From the NCBI RefSeq assembly GCF_001761485.1, contig NC_090772.1, positions 992,001 to 1,056,000 of the forward strand: 64,000 bases of DNA, in the 5' to 3' direction. The DNA comes from Yarrowia lipolytica. Taxonomy: Eukaryota; Ascomycota; Dipodascomycetes; Dipodascales. Under the pieces are notes generated by a model. It did not search any database and was not told the origin of the DNA. It was given only the letters and a program-made list of their open reading frames with translations. Positions 48,311 through 57,737 of the stretch are shown in pieces (position 1 is the stretch's first letter; every line of letters begins with the position of its first letter). The position numbers and the translations under genes are program-made.

Positions 48311-51300
48311 ACTTGCATGAATTAACATAAAATAGAATATAGATCTGCGAAAAAGAATACAGTAATATCACACAGGGTAGACTTTGTACAGTGCTTTCTT
48401 TGTTTGAGCCGGAGGGAGCAAAGGAGCAAGGGCTGCAATTGGCGCGGGAGAAACTTCAAACGTGACCACCGTCTTCTTCCTTCGTCACGTGACTTCTCCG
48501 GCAACGCTCTAAGCATTCCGGATCCGGCTTCCTTTTGGTTTTCCCCTCTCCCATTTGCAAGTGATACACTTCATACACTTTCGTATTGCATGCCCACCTG
48601 TACACCTCGAGTTGGAGATGGCCCTGTGCTCGCACAAACACATTGACTTTGGAAGCAGTCCGATGCATGTCTTTGTACCTTTTTGTTGTCGGATATAACG
48701 CGAGTTTGTTTATATCCTGTGTCTATTATGTCTCACCCGCTCGTTTGTCGCCCAAGAATGTGCTGTGCAGGTGCCAATCATGACCAACCCCCATCTATGG
48801 GTTTTTTTGAGGTTCAGTCCCACAGACTCACTGACCAGGTGTATTGTACGCTCTGCATGTTTGTATATACAGTGCCGTGTCATTATCGTCAGTCCTGGGC
48901 AAAGATGCAGGAATCTACACTCTCATGTAGCTACCCTGTGGGACAACAACAAAAAGGGTACGCGATGTTCTTCTGTAGGTGTAAGATCACCTGTAGGAGG
49001 AGGAGGATTTCAAATCCGAGTGGCAAGTTGATTTTATTCGTGCCAAAAGCCGGCTCCAGAAGCCTCGCGACTCTGCTAGTCCCCTGGATTGTCCCCAGAA
49101 CACGTTTTTACATTCATCTGTACCCAAACGGCCCGAATACCAAGAGTCATCCGCATCAGAGCTCCACAACAAATTAAGACGACGAGTCCACAGATTCAGG
49201 GGAAAGGCGCGAGAGCTTATGGAATACGGCCAAGGGTGTATACGGGAGGCGGTATGTACTGTATGTACTTACTGATGTCAGTATTTGAACTGGTACTGTA
49301 CCGGTAAGTACCACTACAGCATGTACTGTACTCACATACTGAAGGTCTCCGAGGGTGGAGGAACTCATCTGTTCCAGGAGGGCGTATGTCAGTCGCTGCC
49401 TCGGCGAAAATCGTGGCGACTCGTCTAATCAACTCAATCCGGCCAAATGGATTCCCTTTTGTGCTCGGCTTCTGAAAATTGGCTCGTTCCCTGCTGGTAT
49501 TTTCCGCTTTATTTTTCCGCCCATTTTTGAATTTTTTTCTCGTATTTTGTTTTTGCACTTTTTATCTGAACGAGCAGAATGGGCAAAATGGCCCGCAAAG
49601 AAAAAAGACTGCTGCAGCAGTACATACATGACCGTTGAACTCTAAGCAGAGGTAAAAGCGCCGTTGAGGGCGGACTGCGATGCGAAAAATGACGGGCCAA
49701 TTCAACACAGTTGATGCTTATGTTCCGCAGAGCAATTTCTGAGGTCTGTGGCTTTTCAAGTATCGGCGTTTGAACATCAAGTGTAGTTGGGATTTTTTGG
49801 AGGTTTTAGTTGAGAGCGAAAAATAGGGTGTGCGTGATTGTGAAAAATCAAAAACTAAAAAACCCGGGGATGATGGATGGTCAAAAGTGGATCAGTATGG
49901 AGATGTCCACCATTGTTCAAAATTGGTGGAAAATCGTATTAAAATCTATTTACGAGCGTGGTGGTAGTTTCTGTGAAGTCGGTTTATCCATGGCGCAAAT
50001 ATTGGTCAAGATGAAGACATCTGAGGCTTATAAAGGTGGGTTGACAGGGGTGCAATGTACACTGGAAGTACAAGAAGTAAACCCGTATCGCTATGTATTG
50101 TAGGTGAGGAAGCCACTCCCAGAGTGAATATATAGACGCAGTGTCTCTATTCGCTTCTAGACCGAAACACTTCACTGGTGACTACTGATCTTCTCGCATA
50201 GAACCGCGAGCTTTGAATCAGTTGTACTGTACCACTACAATTGGTCTACGTGGACTAGCTGGCTGTCGACACTCGCCACAGCAGTGTTTCGACGCTAGTC
50301 AGGATACGTCTCATCAGGACAGCCATATGAAACAGGAAAGAGAACAAGAAGGGGTTTTACGGCCCTGCCAACCGGCTGCGGATCATTACGTTTACGCGCA
50401 AACCGGGACATTGGTGGGAAGAAACACATCTGTGGTGGCCTGCAAATGTGTACGGCAGGAGCTCAGTGTCTTGAATGACAATAAATGGAGTGGACAAATA
50501 GGCGAACATGTGGGGCATCAGTGCAAAGAACTGAGGAATCAAGGAGCAGCAATGGGTTTTAAGGAAGAGGTGGTTTGTCGACAGCGGAATAATGTCCGAC
50601 TGTCGCCACCTGGGGGAAAAAAGTCGCGGCGCTTTGGCCCAGAGTGGCGATGTTAGCAGACGTTGTTGTTGTGGTGTCGGTCGCCAACGTCTGTCAGAGC
50701 CCGTCGTCCGGGACCGGAATGGACGTTCGTACTGGCGTGTCGTCAAGAGGAAGAAGAGCTCGTTTTAAATACGGTCTGAGGCACCTCACAAGGTTCGTTG
50801 CATCTTCTGGGGGAACAATGCCACCCTCAAGCTCCGAGACACGCCGGAACAGACATCACATCCTCCGACGGGCAATAAGGAGCGCTAAAAGTGGCCGAGG
50901 AGGAAATTAAAAGCCCCGACTTGCCTTTTTCGTCAAGCACTATCTAATGAACCCTTCAAAGTACTGATGGACCCCTTTCTGCTCTCTCTTCGTGGTGCCC
51001 AAACGTCGTTCCGCCAACTGGTCCGCGCCCCTGCAAAAGATACTTCAAAGCAGCACCCAGCACCTGGAAATCACGCCTATCAATCTTACTTCGGCTTGCT
51101 GTCAAAGACACGGCCCGAGGGAGGGAAAAATGCACAAACGTGTGGCTTCTGGGGCCTTTTTGACATGACAAAGATCTCGTGGACGTGTTGGTGGACCTTA
51201 CTGGTGGCATGGTCGTCAGTTCCAATCCCGTAGAGTCACTTCAGACCCATAGAGACGCTTCTTGGACTACAAGAGGTACACAGAGTTCAGACAATATGGT

Positions 51301-51843
51301 CGGTCTGAAGAGATCCAAATAGTGGGGAGACTGGCCCATGTAGAAACAGCGACCCTTGGTAGCTGAGATGAATATGGGGTTGTGATAACAGTTTGAGCCG
51401 TAAAAGGGGGTCATTTCATTGGTTCTCGATGATATAACCGTTCATAAATGTGTCGTACAAGCAAAATACGACCCTTGCTACGAGTACTGCAACCATTCAA
51501 AAGTACCCAGGAGAGAATATGAATCACATCATAACCAAATCAGTTCAAGACATTTGGACCAACACTCTGAAAGTTCCTTGTTAACCCCGAAAGGGGTACA
51601 TTACATACGATCATCGAGCTCTAAAGCTACTCATTATCACTGATCTGCTATATCATACACTACGAGGGAAGTATCTACACAATTACTGCTAATTTCTGCA
51701 TAGAGAAGCAGCCACGTACATTCTTTGCCTCCCCATATCATTTCATTAGTTCAGAACCAATAAGCCACCATCGGTGGTCATCCGTTGGTTGTACTTCCCT
51801 CGCGCGCTATTATCAACTTCATTATGCTAATTACCACAGCTAT
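48311..51843. other. 3.5 kb spacer, no gene seen
   Basis: This lies between the regulator and the 3' end of the ankyrin/DIL gene. TCACGTGA occurs at 48485-48492 and several GTAC-rich stretches lie near 49250-49340. The longest frames (147 codons at 50213-50656, 164 codons at 48683-49177) have no recognisable similarity. Confidence 0.5.
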
Positions 51844-54306
51844 CTACCACTTTGGGTTAAACTCATCGTTCTCCTTGGTCACCTCATCCTTGTTGTCCTT
51901 CTCCCAGCCTCGAGCCGACGTCATCTGTGGCTCTGACACACTGAACATGTGGTCTCGGTCGTCCATTCCTCCTCCAACATCATCGCCAAAGTCCAGCGAG
52001 TCCAAAAACTCGACGGGAAGAACAGGCTCATACCGTCGAGCCCGCTTTCGACGAAGGCCGCCCACAGCACCCCATGTTATAATCATCTCAGCCAACGAAG
52101 GCAGCAAGAAGGGTAGCAACTGCGTAGGATCCAGCAGTAGGTTGGGCTCGCTGCCATCGTCATTCTCATAGTACTCTGGAGGCAACTGTGACGTGTTTGT
52201 GAGTCCAGCAGGGTTCTGGGGCGGAGGAGGGGTGGCTTCGAACGCATCACCTTCAGCTCGTGCACCATCACCGCTCTCCTTGCCCTCCTTGGGGTCCTCC
52301 GACTTTGTAGACTTTACCGACTTGGCAGTCTTGGCGCTCTTGGCGCTATCGTGACTCTTGATAGCCTTGAGCACGTCTCTGTTCTCGACCCGACGCTTGA
52401 ACGACTCCGCAAGCTCTTGCAGGTACTTTTTGTAGTCCTTTGACAGTCCGTTCTCGTCCACCTCGGGTCTGTACTTTTTAGCCACATGCAACAACTGGAA
52501 TGGGTTGAGAGCAGTAAGCTGTTGTAGAGTAGCAATGACGTTGGTGAAATCGTCTCCAAAGCCAGTGAAACACTGCAGCCACTGCAGCATCTGCACCAGT
52601 GATGCCAGATGCTTTCGACAGAGCTCGGAAATGGAAGGATAGATCTTTCCGTTACCAAACTCATCCACCATCTCGTACTTGCGGTCATTCTGACGAGCCC
52701 AGTCCTCGATAGCAGACACGTTAAGACGCACTTGCATGGCACGTGATCGAGACAGGTACCGCCGGTTAGTCAGCACTCGATTGAACAGCACAGCGCCCAG
52801 CCAAAACAGCAGCTGAGAAACAATCTGCTGAGTCAGAATGGGATGGATCTCAAACAGGTCAAGAATAAAGAGCACGGAAGACAGAATTGACGTCACGTTG
52901 CGTGGACTTGGCAGCGCCTTTCTATGTGGGGAAAGTGGACGCATCTGCTCCTCCATCTCCTCCTGATGACTTTTCTCTTTGTGCTTTTTCTTGAAGAGCT
53001 TCCACTCGTGTTTGTAGTTGATCGCGTCCAGACCGGGGATGGTCTCATGATCCAAAATGCAAGTGTCCAAAAGGGGCTCCAGACGTCGCTCGCAATCCTG
53101 GCAAATCAAAACATGAATGTCGTTGCACAGTGAAGCCAGATCGGCCTGTGTCTTGGTGTATTCCACCTTTTGCAGCTCTGCGTCTCGTCGGAAATAGTAC
53201 AGCAACAGAGATGCATTAGAGAGCCAAAAGGCCAGAGTCACCATATCCGTAGCCTTAGCCTCCACCTTGGCCTTGATTCGTCCGATAGCAGGGTTCATGA
53301 CTGCTGCGACCACATCCTTGTTGTCTAGAGTGTAATGCGCGTACCGGGCACACAAAAAGAGCATGTTCGCCGGAATGGGCTTCTGTGTATGGTTTCTCTG
53401 GGGCTCGATGTTGGTGATGACTATGTCGAGGATCTGGGGAATGTCCTTAGTGGAGAAGACAAACATTTGGTCCGGCAGACACCGCGACCAGTTGAATGTG
53501 TCACTGAAGGAGTCCTCCATGGCGTCTAATCCGTCGTCATCGTCGTCGTCCTTCTCCTCATCACTGTCGCCCTGCAGCTTGTCCAGCCGCACGTCAAAGT
53601 TGTATGCCGACTCCATGACAATCTCGTCGGTCGCCACTTCTGCGCCCATGATACCCGACTGGTAAAAGTCGCCACTTTCGTTGCTATCGTCCATCAGGCC
53701 TCTTCCCTTGAGATACAGGTGGATAGTAGACCCGTCGGTCACAAACCCAAGGGCGTTTTTTCCACACCCTGTGTTTTTGGCTGGGTCTGCTCCGGCGTCC
53801 AGCAGATCCCGTACAATGTTGAAATGCCCATTCTGAATGGCCCACATTAGCGGTGTGTACGAGAACTTGTCTTCGGTTTCCACATTCGCCCCATAGGCTA
53901 TTAATTCCTGCACAATCTTGTCGTGGCCAAAACACGCGGCGTAGTTGAGCGCGCTATTGCCATTGTCGTCGGTGGCGTCCATATCGATTCCGTACTGATC
54001 ACGCTTGTCCAGAAGGTCGCGAGTGGCGTCCAAATTGCCGTTGCTGGACGCAGAAAACAGCAGAAGCTGCAGCTGCTCCGACTTATCGCTGGCAGTCAGC
54101 TCCTCGTCCTCCACAATCTCCTCCGAGTCCAATTCCAGACGAGCCAGATGTTCCTTAACGCTGACCATCTCTTTGTATGTTTCCGTGTCGGTGCCTTTTT
54201 GTGGAGCTGGAGCTGAAGAAAGAGGCGGTAGCGGAGCCGCCACAGCAGCATTCGCGCCTCCTCCGCCACCCCAGGGGTCAAACACAGGATCCAATGGTGC
54301 AGACAT
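51844..54306 (-). CDS. Ankyrin-repeat and DIL (dilute) domain protein
   Basis: This 820-residue protein combines ankyrin repeats with a dilute-type helical domain. Residues about 80-185 hold two to three ankyrin repeats (NSALNYAACFGHDKIVQELI; YTPLMWAIQNGHFNIVRDLL). An acidic linker of Asp and Glu lies near 250-265. The DIL-like region covers about 330-680, with MLFLCARYAHYTLDNKDVVA, FWLSNASLLLYYFRRDAELQ, SSVLFILDLFEIHPILTQQI and VRLNVSAIEDWARQNDRK. In myosin V the DIL domain binds vesicle cargo; fungal ankyrin/DIL proteins lack a motor and are thought to act in trafficking. The tail is Lys/Ser/Asp-rich. The start MSAPLDPVFDPW (54306) has an ACACATG context; codons upstream lie in the leader. 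Confidence 0.85.
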   Translation of the reverse strand: MSAPLDPVFDPWGGGGGANAAVAAPLPPLSSAPAPQKGTDTETYKEMVSVKEHLARLELDSEEIVEDEELTASDKSEQLQLLLFSASSNGNLDATRDLLDKRDQYGIDMDATDDNGNSALNYAACFGHDKIVQELIAYGANVETEDKFSYTPLMWAIQNGHFNIVRDLLDAGADPAKNTGCGKNALGFVTDGSTIHLYLKGRGLMDDSNESGDFYQSGIMGAEVATDEIVMESAYNFDVRLDKLQGDSDEEKDDDDDDGLDAMEDSFSDTFNWSRCLPDQMFVFSTKDIPQILDIVITNIEPQRNHTQKPIPANMLFLCARYAHYTLDNKDVVAAVMNPAIGRIKAKVEAKATDMVTLAFWLSNASLLLYYFRRDAELQKVEYTKTQADLASLCNDIHVLICQDCERRLEPLLDTCILDHETIPGLDAINYKHEWKLFKKKHKEKSHQEEMEEQMRPLSPHRKALPSPRNVTSILSSVLFILDLFEIHPILTQQIVSQLLFWLGAVLFNRVLTNRRYLSRSRAMQVRLNVSAIEDWARQNDRKYEMVDEFGNGKIYPSISELCRKHLASLVQMLQWLQCFTGFGDDFTNVIATLQQLTALNPFQLLHVAKKYRPEVDENGLSKDYKKYLQELAESFKRRVENRDVLKAIKSHDSAKSAKTAKSVKSTKSEDPKEGKESGDGARAEGDAFEATPPPPQNPAGLTNTSQLPPEYYENDDGSEPNLLLDPTQLLPFLLPSLAEMIITWGAVGGLRRKRARRYEPVLPVEFLDSLDFGDDVGGGMDDRDHMFSVSEPQMTSARGWEKDNKDEVTKENDEFNPKW

Positions 54307-55188
54307 GTGTTTCTGTGGGTAGAGTGTCGTGTTTGGTCTAGCTGAAGTGTTGTGCAAAGCTAGGTTTCGGGATTATGCAGTGCACCTAAGAAGCAGAGGT
54401 GGTGGTGGTCTGGTGTACGGTGAGAAAGGGGGTCATGGCGTATTTTTGCACAGCCTGATTGGGAGGAAGCAGACAAGAAATATATATATTCTCAGATTGG
54501 TTTTGTGACAGACTCTGTGTAGCAACTTATACAATACCTCTCCTACTCGTATCATTTCCACATTCCTTCTAGCTACTGTAATACAACACACGACTATCAA
54601 GGGAGGCCAAAATTAACTCACGAGCTGACGGCGGTTGAGACAGAGTCTGAGGATAAGACAACATGTACTGTGAGATATGTCAGGAGTCATTGGCGGAGGT
54701 GGGATGTCACGTGATTAGAAACGTCGCGGAATGTTTGATCTGACAGAAGAAGTGGCTGAAAAGATTTCATTTAAATCCCTCAACACACCTCGGAAATTTC
54801 GGCTTCGTTCTGTCGGACTTACTTAGTCGCTGCATGTCCAGAACTACTCAGAGGGTGTGCCAAAGGGATGTTTTTTCGTGAGCGGAGATGAGAGGATAAG
54901 CACTAAATCAGTAGAAAATGCATGGGTAAGTTGATTCCTCGAATAATTCCCGCAATAATTTGCATCAAAGGTGATAATTGAGATGGTATCTTAGCCCAGT
55001 CCCGGACAACTACCATCTTTAAAGTAACCTAATTTAGGTATCAACAAATTTATAAATATCAAAAAAAACACATGCTAAAGGTTCTCAACTAAAAATCTAA
55101 CAAATCCCAAATACTGCAAGCATTCTTTTTCATCGTTGTCTTCAAATAAATACGTACCGATCCTTGGTAACCAATCCTTCTTTCGTAA
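54307..55188. other. Ankyrin/DIL upstream spacer
   Basis: About 880 bp between the ankyrin/DIL start and the methyltransferase stop. TCACGTGA occurs at 54707-54714, in the ankyrin/DIL upstream region. A TATATATATTC stretch lies near 54480. No gene was seen. Confidence 0.5.
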
Positions 55189-56097
55189 TCACTCCTTCAT
55201 TTTAGCAACCACAACCCGCACTTGCACTCCCACACTTTCTGTCGAGTCCCGCTCAACCTTCAACCGCTGCTCAAGCATCTCAAAGAATTCAGATTCCTGC
55301 TCGTTACGCATCTTGTGTCCAATAACCACCTTTGCTGAGGGGTTTGCCTTTAAAAGACGTTCCAAGCAAGCAACCAAAGTCTCGTACATGTCCATATTGT
55401 ACGTGCAATCAGCCACAATAATGAGATCAAGATTGGTCAACTGAGAAACATCCTCATCAGCCCAATCAAGAGCCATAAACGAGGCAGACGAATTGTTCAG
55501 CGCGATACTCTCCTCGGCACACTCTCGAGCCTCCTCCAGATCAGACAAAATCAAACTTCCCTGACCTCCCAGATGCTTTTCCACCGCTAACCCAACAATT
55601 CCACATCCTGCACCTAGCTCCAAAATGCCCACCTGCTGGCTGGAATCTTTACCGGTGATCTGCTCATAGATTCGCTCCTTGGTAAGCGTATGAGCCAGAG
55701 TGACGCCTGCGTCCCACACGTGACGAGCTATACTGTTTCCTGTGTCTTCCTTAATGGTGAGAGGAATGGAGTCGAATTTTCGAATCGACTTGGCAGGGAA
55801 CTTGCCATTGACGGCCTGGGCGTAAAGATCGAGGAACCGAGCGGGCTGGTCTGGAAAGAGGTCATCGCGCGATGACAGCACTGTGGCTCGAAAAATAGGT
55901 CCGGGAGCTGTTATGACAGTCACGGATCTGTCTCCTGGAGACCATGTCACTTTGCTTCTCCTCTTTCCCACCTCAATGCCAATCTCAGCTGATCCGTGGA
56001 ACAGGGCGTCACCCAGGTCGTTGCTGAGCGAGAGTACGCTTTTGTATCCCTCTTTTGTCGCCGTGGGGACTTTGAGGAACTTGATATGGTAGAGCAT
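55189..56097 (-). CDS. METTL21-type protein lysine methyltransferase
   Basis: This 302-residue protein has the seven-beta-strand SAM-dependent methyltransferase fold of the METTL21/FAM86 group (methyltransferase family 16). Visible motifs are HVWDAGVTLA (about 126-135, the family's W-x-A-G-x-x-L signature) and GILELGAGCGIVGLAV (157-172, motif I for SAM). They are followed by LILSDLEEA (182-190) and LDLIIVADCTYNMDMYETLV (223-242), where other members have DxxY. Yeast members (Efm2, Efm3, Efm6, Rkm5) methylate elongation factors or ribosomal proteins. Which of these it corresponds to cannot be decided here. The ATG at 56097 is the first Met. Confidence 0.83.
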   Translation of the reverse strand: MLYHIKFLKVPTATKEGYKSVLSLSNDLGDALFHGSAEIGIEVGKRRSKVTWSPGDRSVTVITAPGPIFRATVLSSRDDLFPDQPARFLDLYAQAVNGKFPAKSIRKFDSIPLTIKEDTGNSIARHVWDAGVTLAHTLTKERIYEQITGKDSSQQVGILELGAGCGIVGLAVEKHLGGQGSLILSDLEEARECAEESIALNNSSASFMALDWADEDVSQLTNLDLIIVADCTYNMDMYETLVACLERLLKANPSAKVVIGHKMRNEQESEFFEMLEQRLKVERDSTESVGVQVRVVVAKMKE

Positions 56098-56539
56098 GTG
56101 GAGATGAAATAAATTTTAGACGTCATTGTTAAGAGTAGATAGTGAACTTAATTTGAAAAGTCGGAGGGTGTAGAATGAAAGTGAGAGGGGCTAGAGACAG
56201 GATATTACACACATGTGATGAGCAGCGATAGCTCATGCGCCTTCTTTTATCTTTTTTCAAATCTCTTCTTTCGGACTTGGAGGTATCGTGTTACCTGCAG
56301 TGTACTTACAACGATCTGAGTGGTTCGCTCGCGTCTTCACAATTGTTTGAAACGGATACAATATGAATCTGAGAGTCCAACGGGGACTGTCCTAGGCATG
56401 ATTTACTTAGTTTGCTAAATCAGAAGCTTTCAGCAGCTCGCATTCTTTTTGTCGCTACACCTCCTTCTTCCATCAGTATATACATTTTATTATTTACAAC
56501 TCTGGTCGTCTTCACCGAAAACGTCATTATCATCCCCGC
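56098..56539. other. Short spacer before MRPS17
   Basis: About 440 bp between the methyltransferase start and the MRPS17 stop. No gene or repeat was seen; it must hold the methyltransferase promoter. Confidence 0.5.
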
Positions 56540-57238
56540 TCACCGTCTCAGGGCCTTGGCAAGGATGTTTCGCTTCTGAGAAAAGCCCTTGCCAGAGAAA
56601 CCCAGCTCCTGGAGCATCTCCTCGGCCTTGGCAGGCTCGTTTTGAAGCATGTGGGTGGCCTGGACCAGGCTATGGGTCTTGGAAAACTCGTTTCGCAGCA
56701 CCTCCAGAGAGAGGTTGGCGATGGGCTTGTTCGGGGGCCACGAATCAATGCCGTAGTGCTGTTTGATCTGCTTGACCTGGTCCTCGTGAGCCTGATCTCG
56801 GGGACCCTTCCACTCGTACTCAGCGACCTGTCGCAGCTGCTCCAGCACAGACAGAGCTGAGACCTCCTCTCCCTGCTCCTTGTCCTGGTTGAACTGCATG
56901 GTTCGCTTCTTGTTGTCTTCCTCGACAAGGCCGGGGGCTGCCTTCTGGTACGCGAGCCACTCCTGACCCTGAGCGGATTTGATTTCTGCAACAGCAAAGT
57001 GCTTGGTCTTGGAAATGGGTCGGCACTGCTCGATTCGAACCACATCACCCTCCTGGCAGGCCATCATCTCGTCGTGGGTGTAAAAGTCTCGGTGGAAGTT
57101 GATCTCCTTGAGAATGGCGGGCATGTACTTTCGACGGGTGACTCGCACCTTGATGGACTTGGAGCCCTTAGGACCGAGTCGGGTCACCACGCCGACAAAG
57201 CTCTGTCGGCCTCGCGCGTGGGAAAATGCTGTGCTCAT
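56540..57238 (-). CDS. MRPS17: Mitochondrial small-subunit ribosomal protein bS17m
   Basis: This 232-residue protein corresponds to yeast Mrps17 (237 residues). The S17 OB-fold core covers about 12-105: QSFVGVVTRLGPKGSKSIKV, RVTRRKYMPAILKEINFHRD and GDVVRIEQCRPISKTKHFAV. A mitochondria-specific C-terminal extension follows (SALSVLEQLRQVAEYEWKGP; QHYGIDSWPPNKPIANLSLE) and the protein ends QKRNILAKALRR. The start MSTAFSHARGRQSF at 57238 agrees with the family; the frame stays open to 57421, but that extension is probably leader. The short basic N-terminus may serve as an import signal. The gene is divergent from RTP1 across about 500 bp. Confidence 0.93.
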   Translation of the reverse strand: MSTAFSHARGRQSFVGVVTRLGPKGSKSIKVRVTRRKYMPAILKEINFHRDFYTHDEMMACQEGDVVRIEQCRPISKTKHFAVAEIKSAQGQEWLAYQKAAPGLVEEDNKKRTMQFNQDKEQGEEVSALSVLEQLRQVAEYEWKGPRDQAHEDQVKQIKQHYGIDSWPPNKPIANLSLEVLRNEFSKTHSLVQATHMLQNEPAKAEEMLQELGFSGKGFSQKRNILAKALRR

Positions 57239-57737
57239 TGTAGTGTGGAAATGTCGTGGTGACAGTACCTTGAGACGGGTTTGTAAAGGATGAAATTTCA
57301 CTTGCAGGGAGGGTCGTGGGTTCGATTTGGGGTGGTGCCAAATAACGTTGGTGCAATGTCGCCAGTTCGAATTGGGATAAGGGTAGATTAAGGGGAGATG
57401 TGGCAGGGTCCGAACCGGCAATTGTTTCTAATTGGTAGATTAAGAAAACGCTTCTTAGCATACTCGCATGTTAAATATGTGATCCACTTGTTCGGCAGAC
57501 ACATTATGGACTCGTTGTTGTAGTTTTGTTTTCAACTAATAATGTAACTGTAATAACAGTAACTCCCAACTAGACACTTGAGGAAATGACACAGCCGACA
57601 CTCCCTCCATCTTCATCAATAACCATTCGATTGCAATTTGAAAACTTTTGTATCCCTCTACGCACCGTCCATTCATCACTGGGTAGGCGGTTTTAGTCCC
57701 TCACGACACACAGGACACACCTTGGAAGCCGTCACAC
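57239..57737. promoter_or_regulatory. Divergent MRPS17/RTP1 promoter region
   Basis: About 500 bp shared by two housekeeping genes read outward. No clear TATA box was recognised for either, consistent with constitutive TATA-less promoters. Confidence 0.4.

Noticed and set aside
48683-49177. A 164-codon frame as a gene
   Set aside because: Its composition is unlike a protein, it has no similarity, and it shares the region with overlapping frames of similar length.
57029-57047. tRNA B-box-like GGTTCGAATCG on the minus strand
   Set aside because: It lies inside the MRPS17 coding region; no cloverleaf or A box surrounds it.
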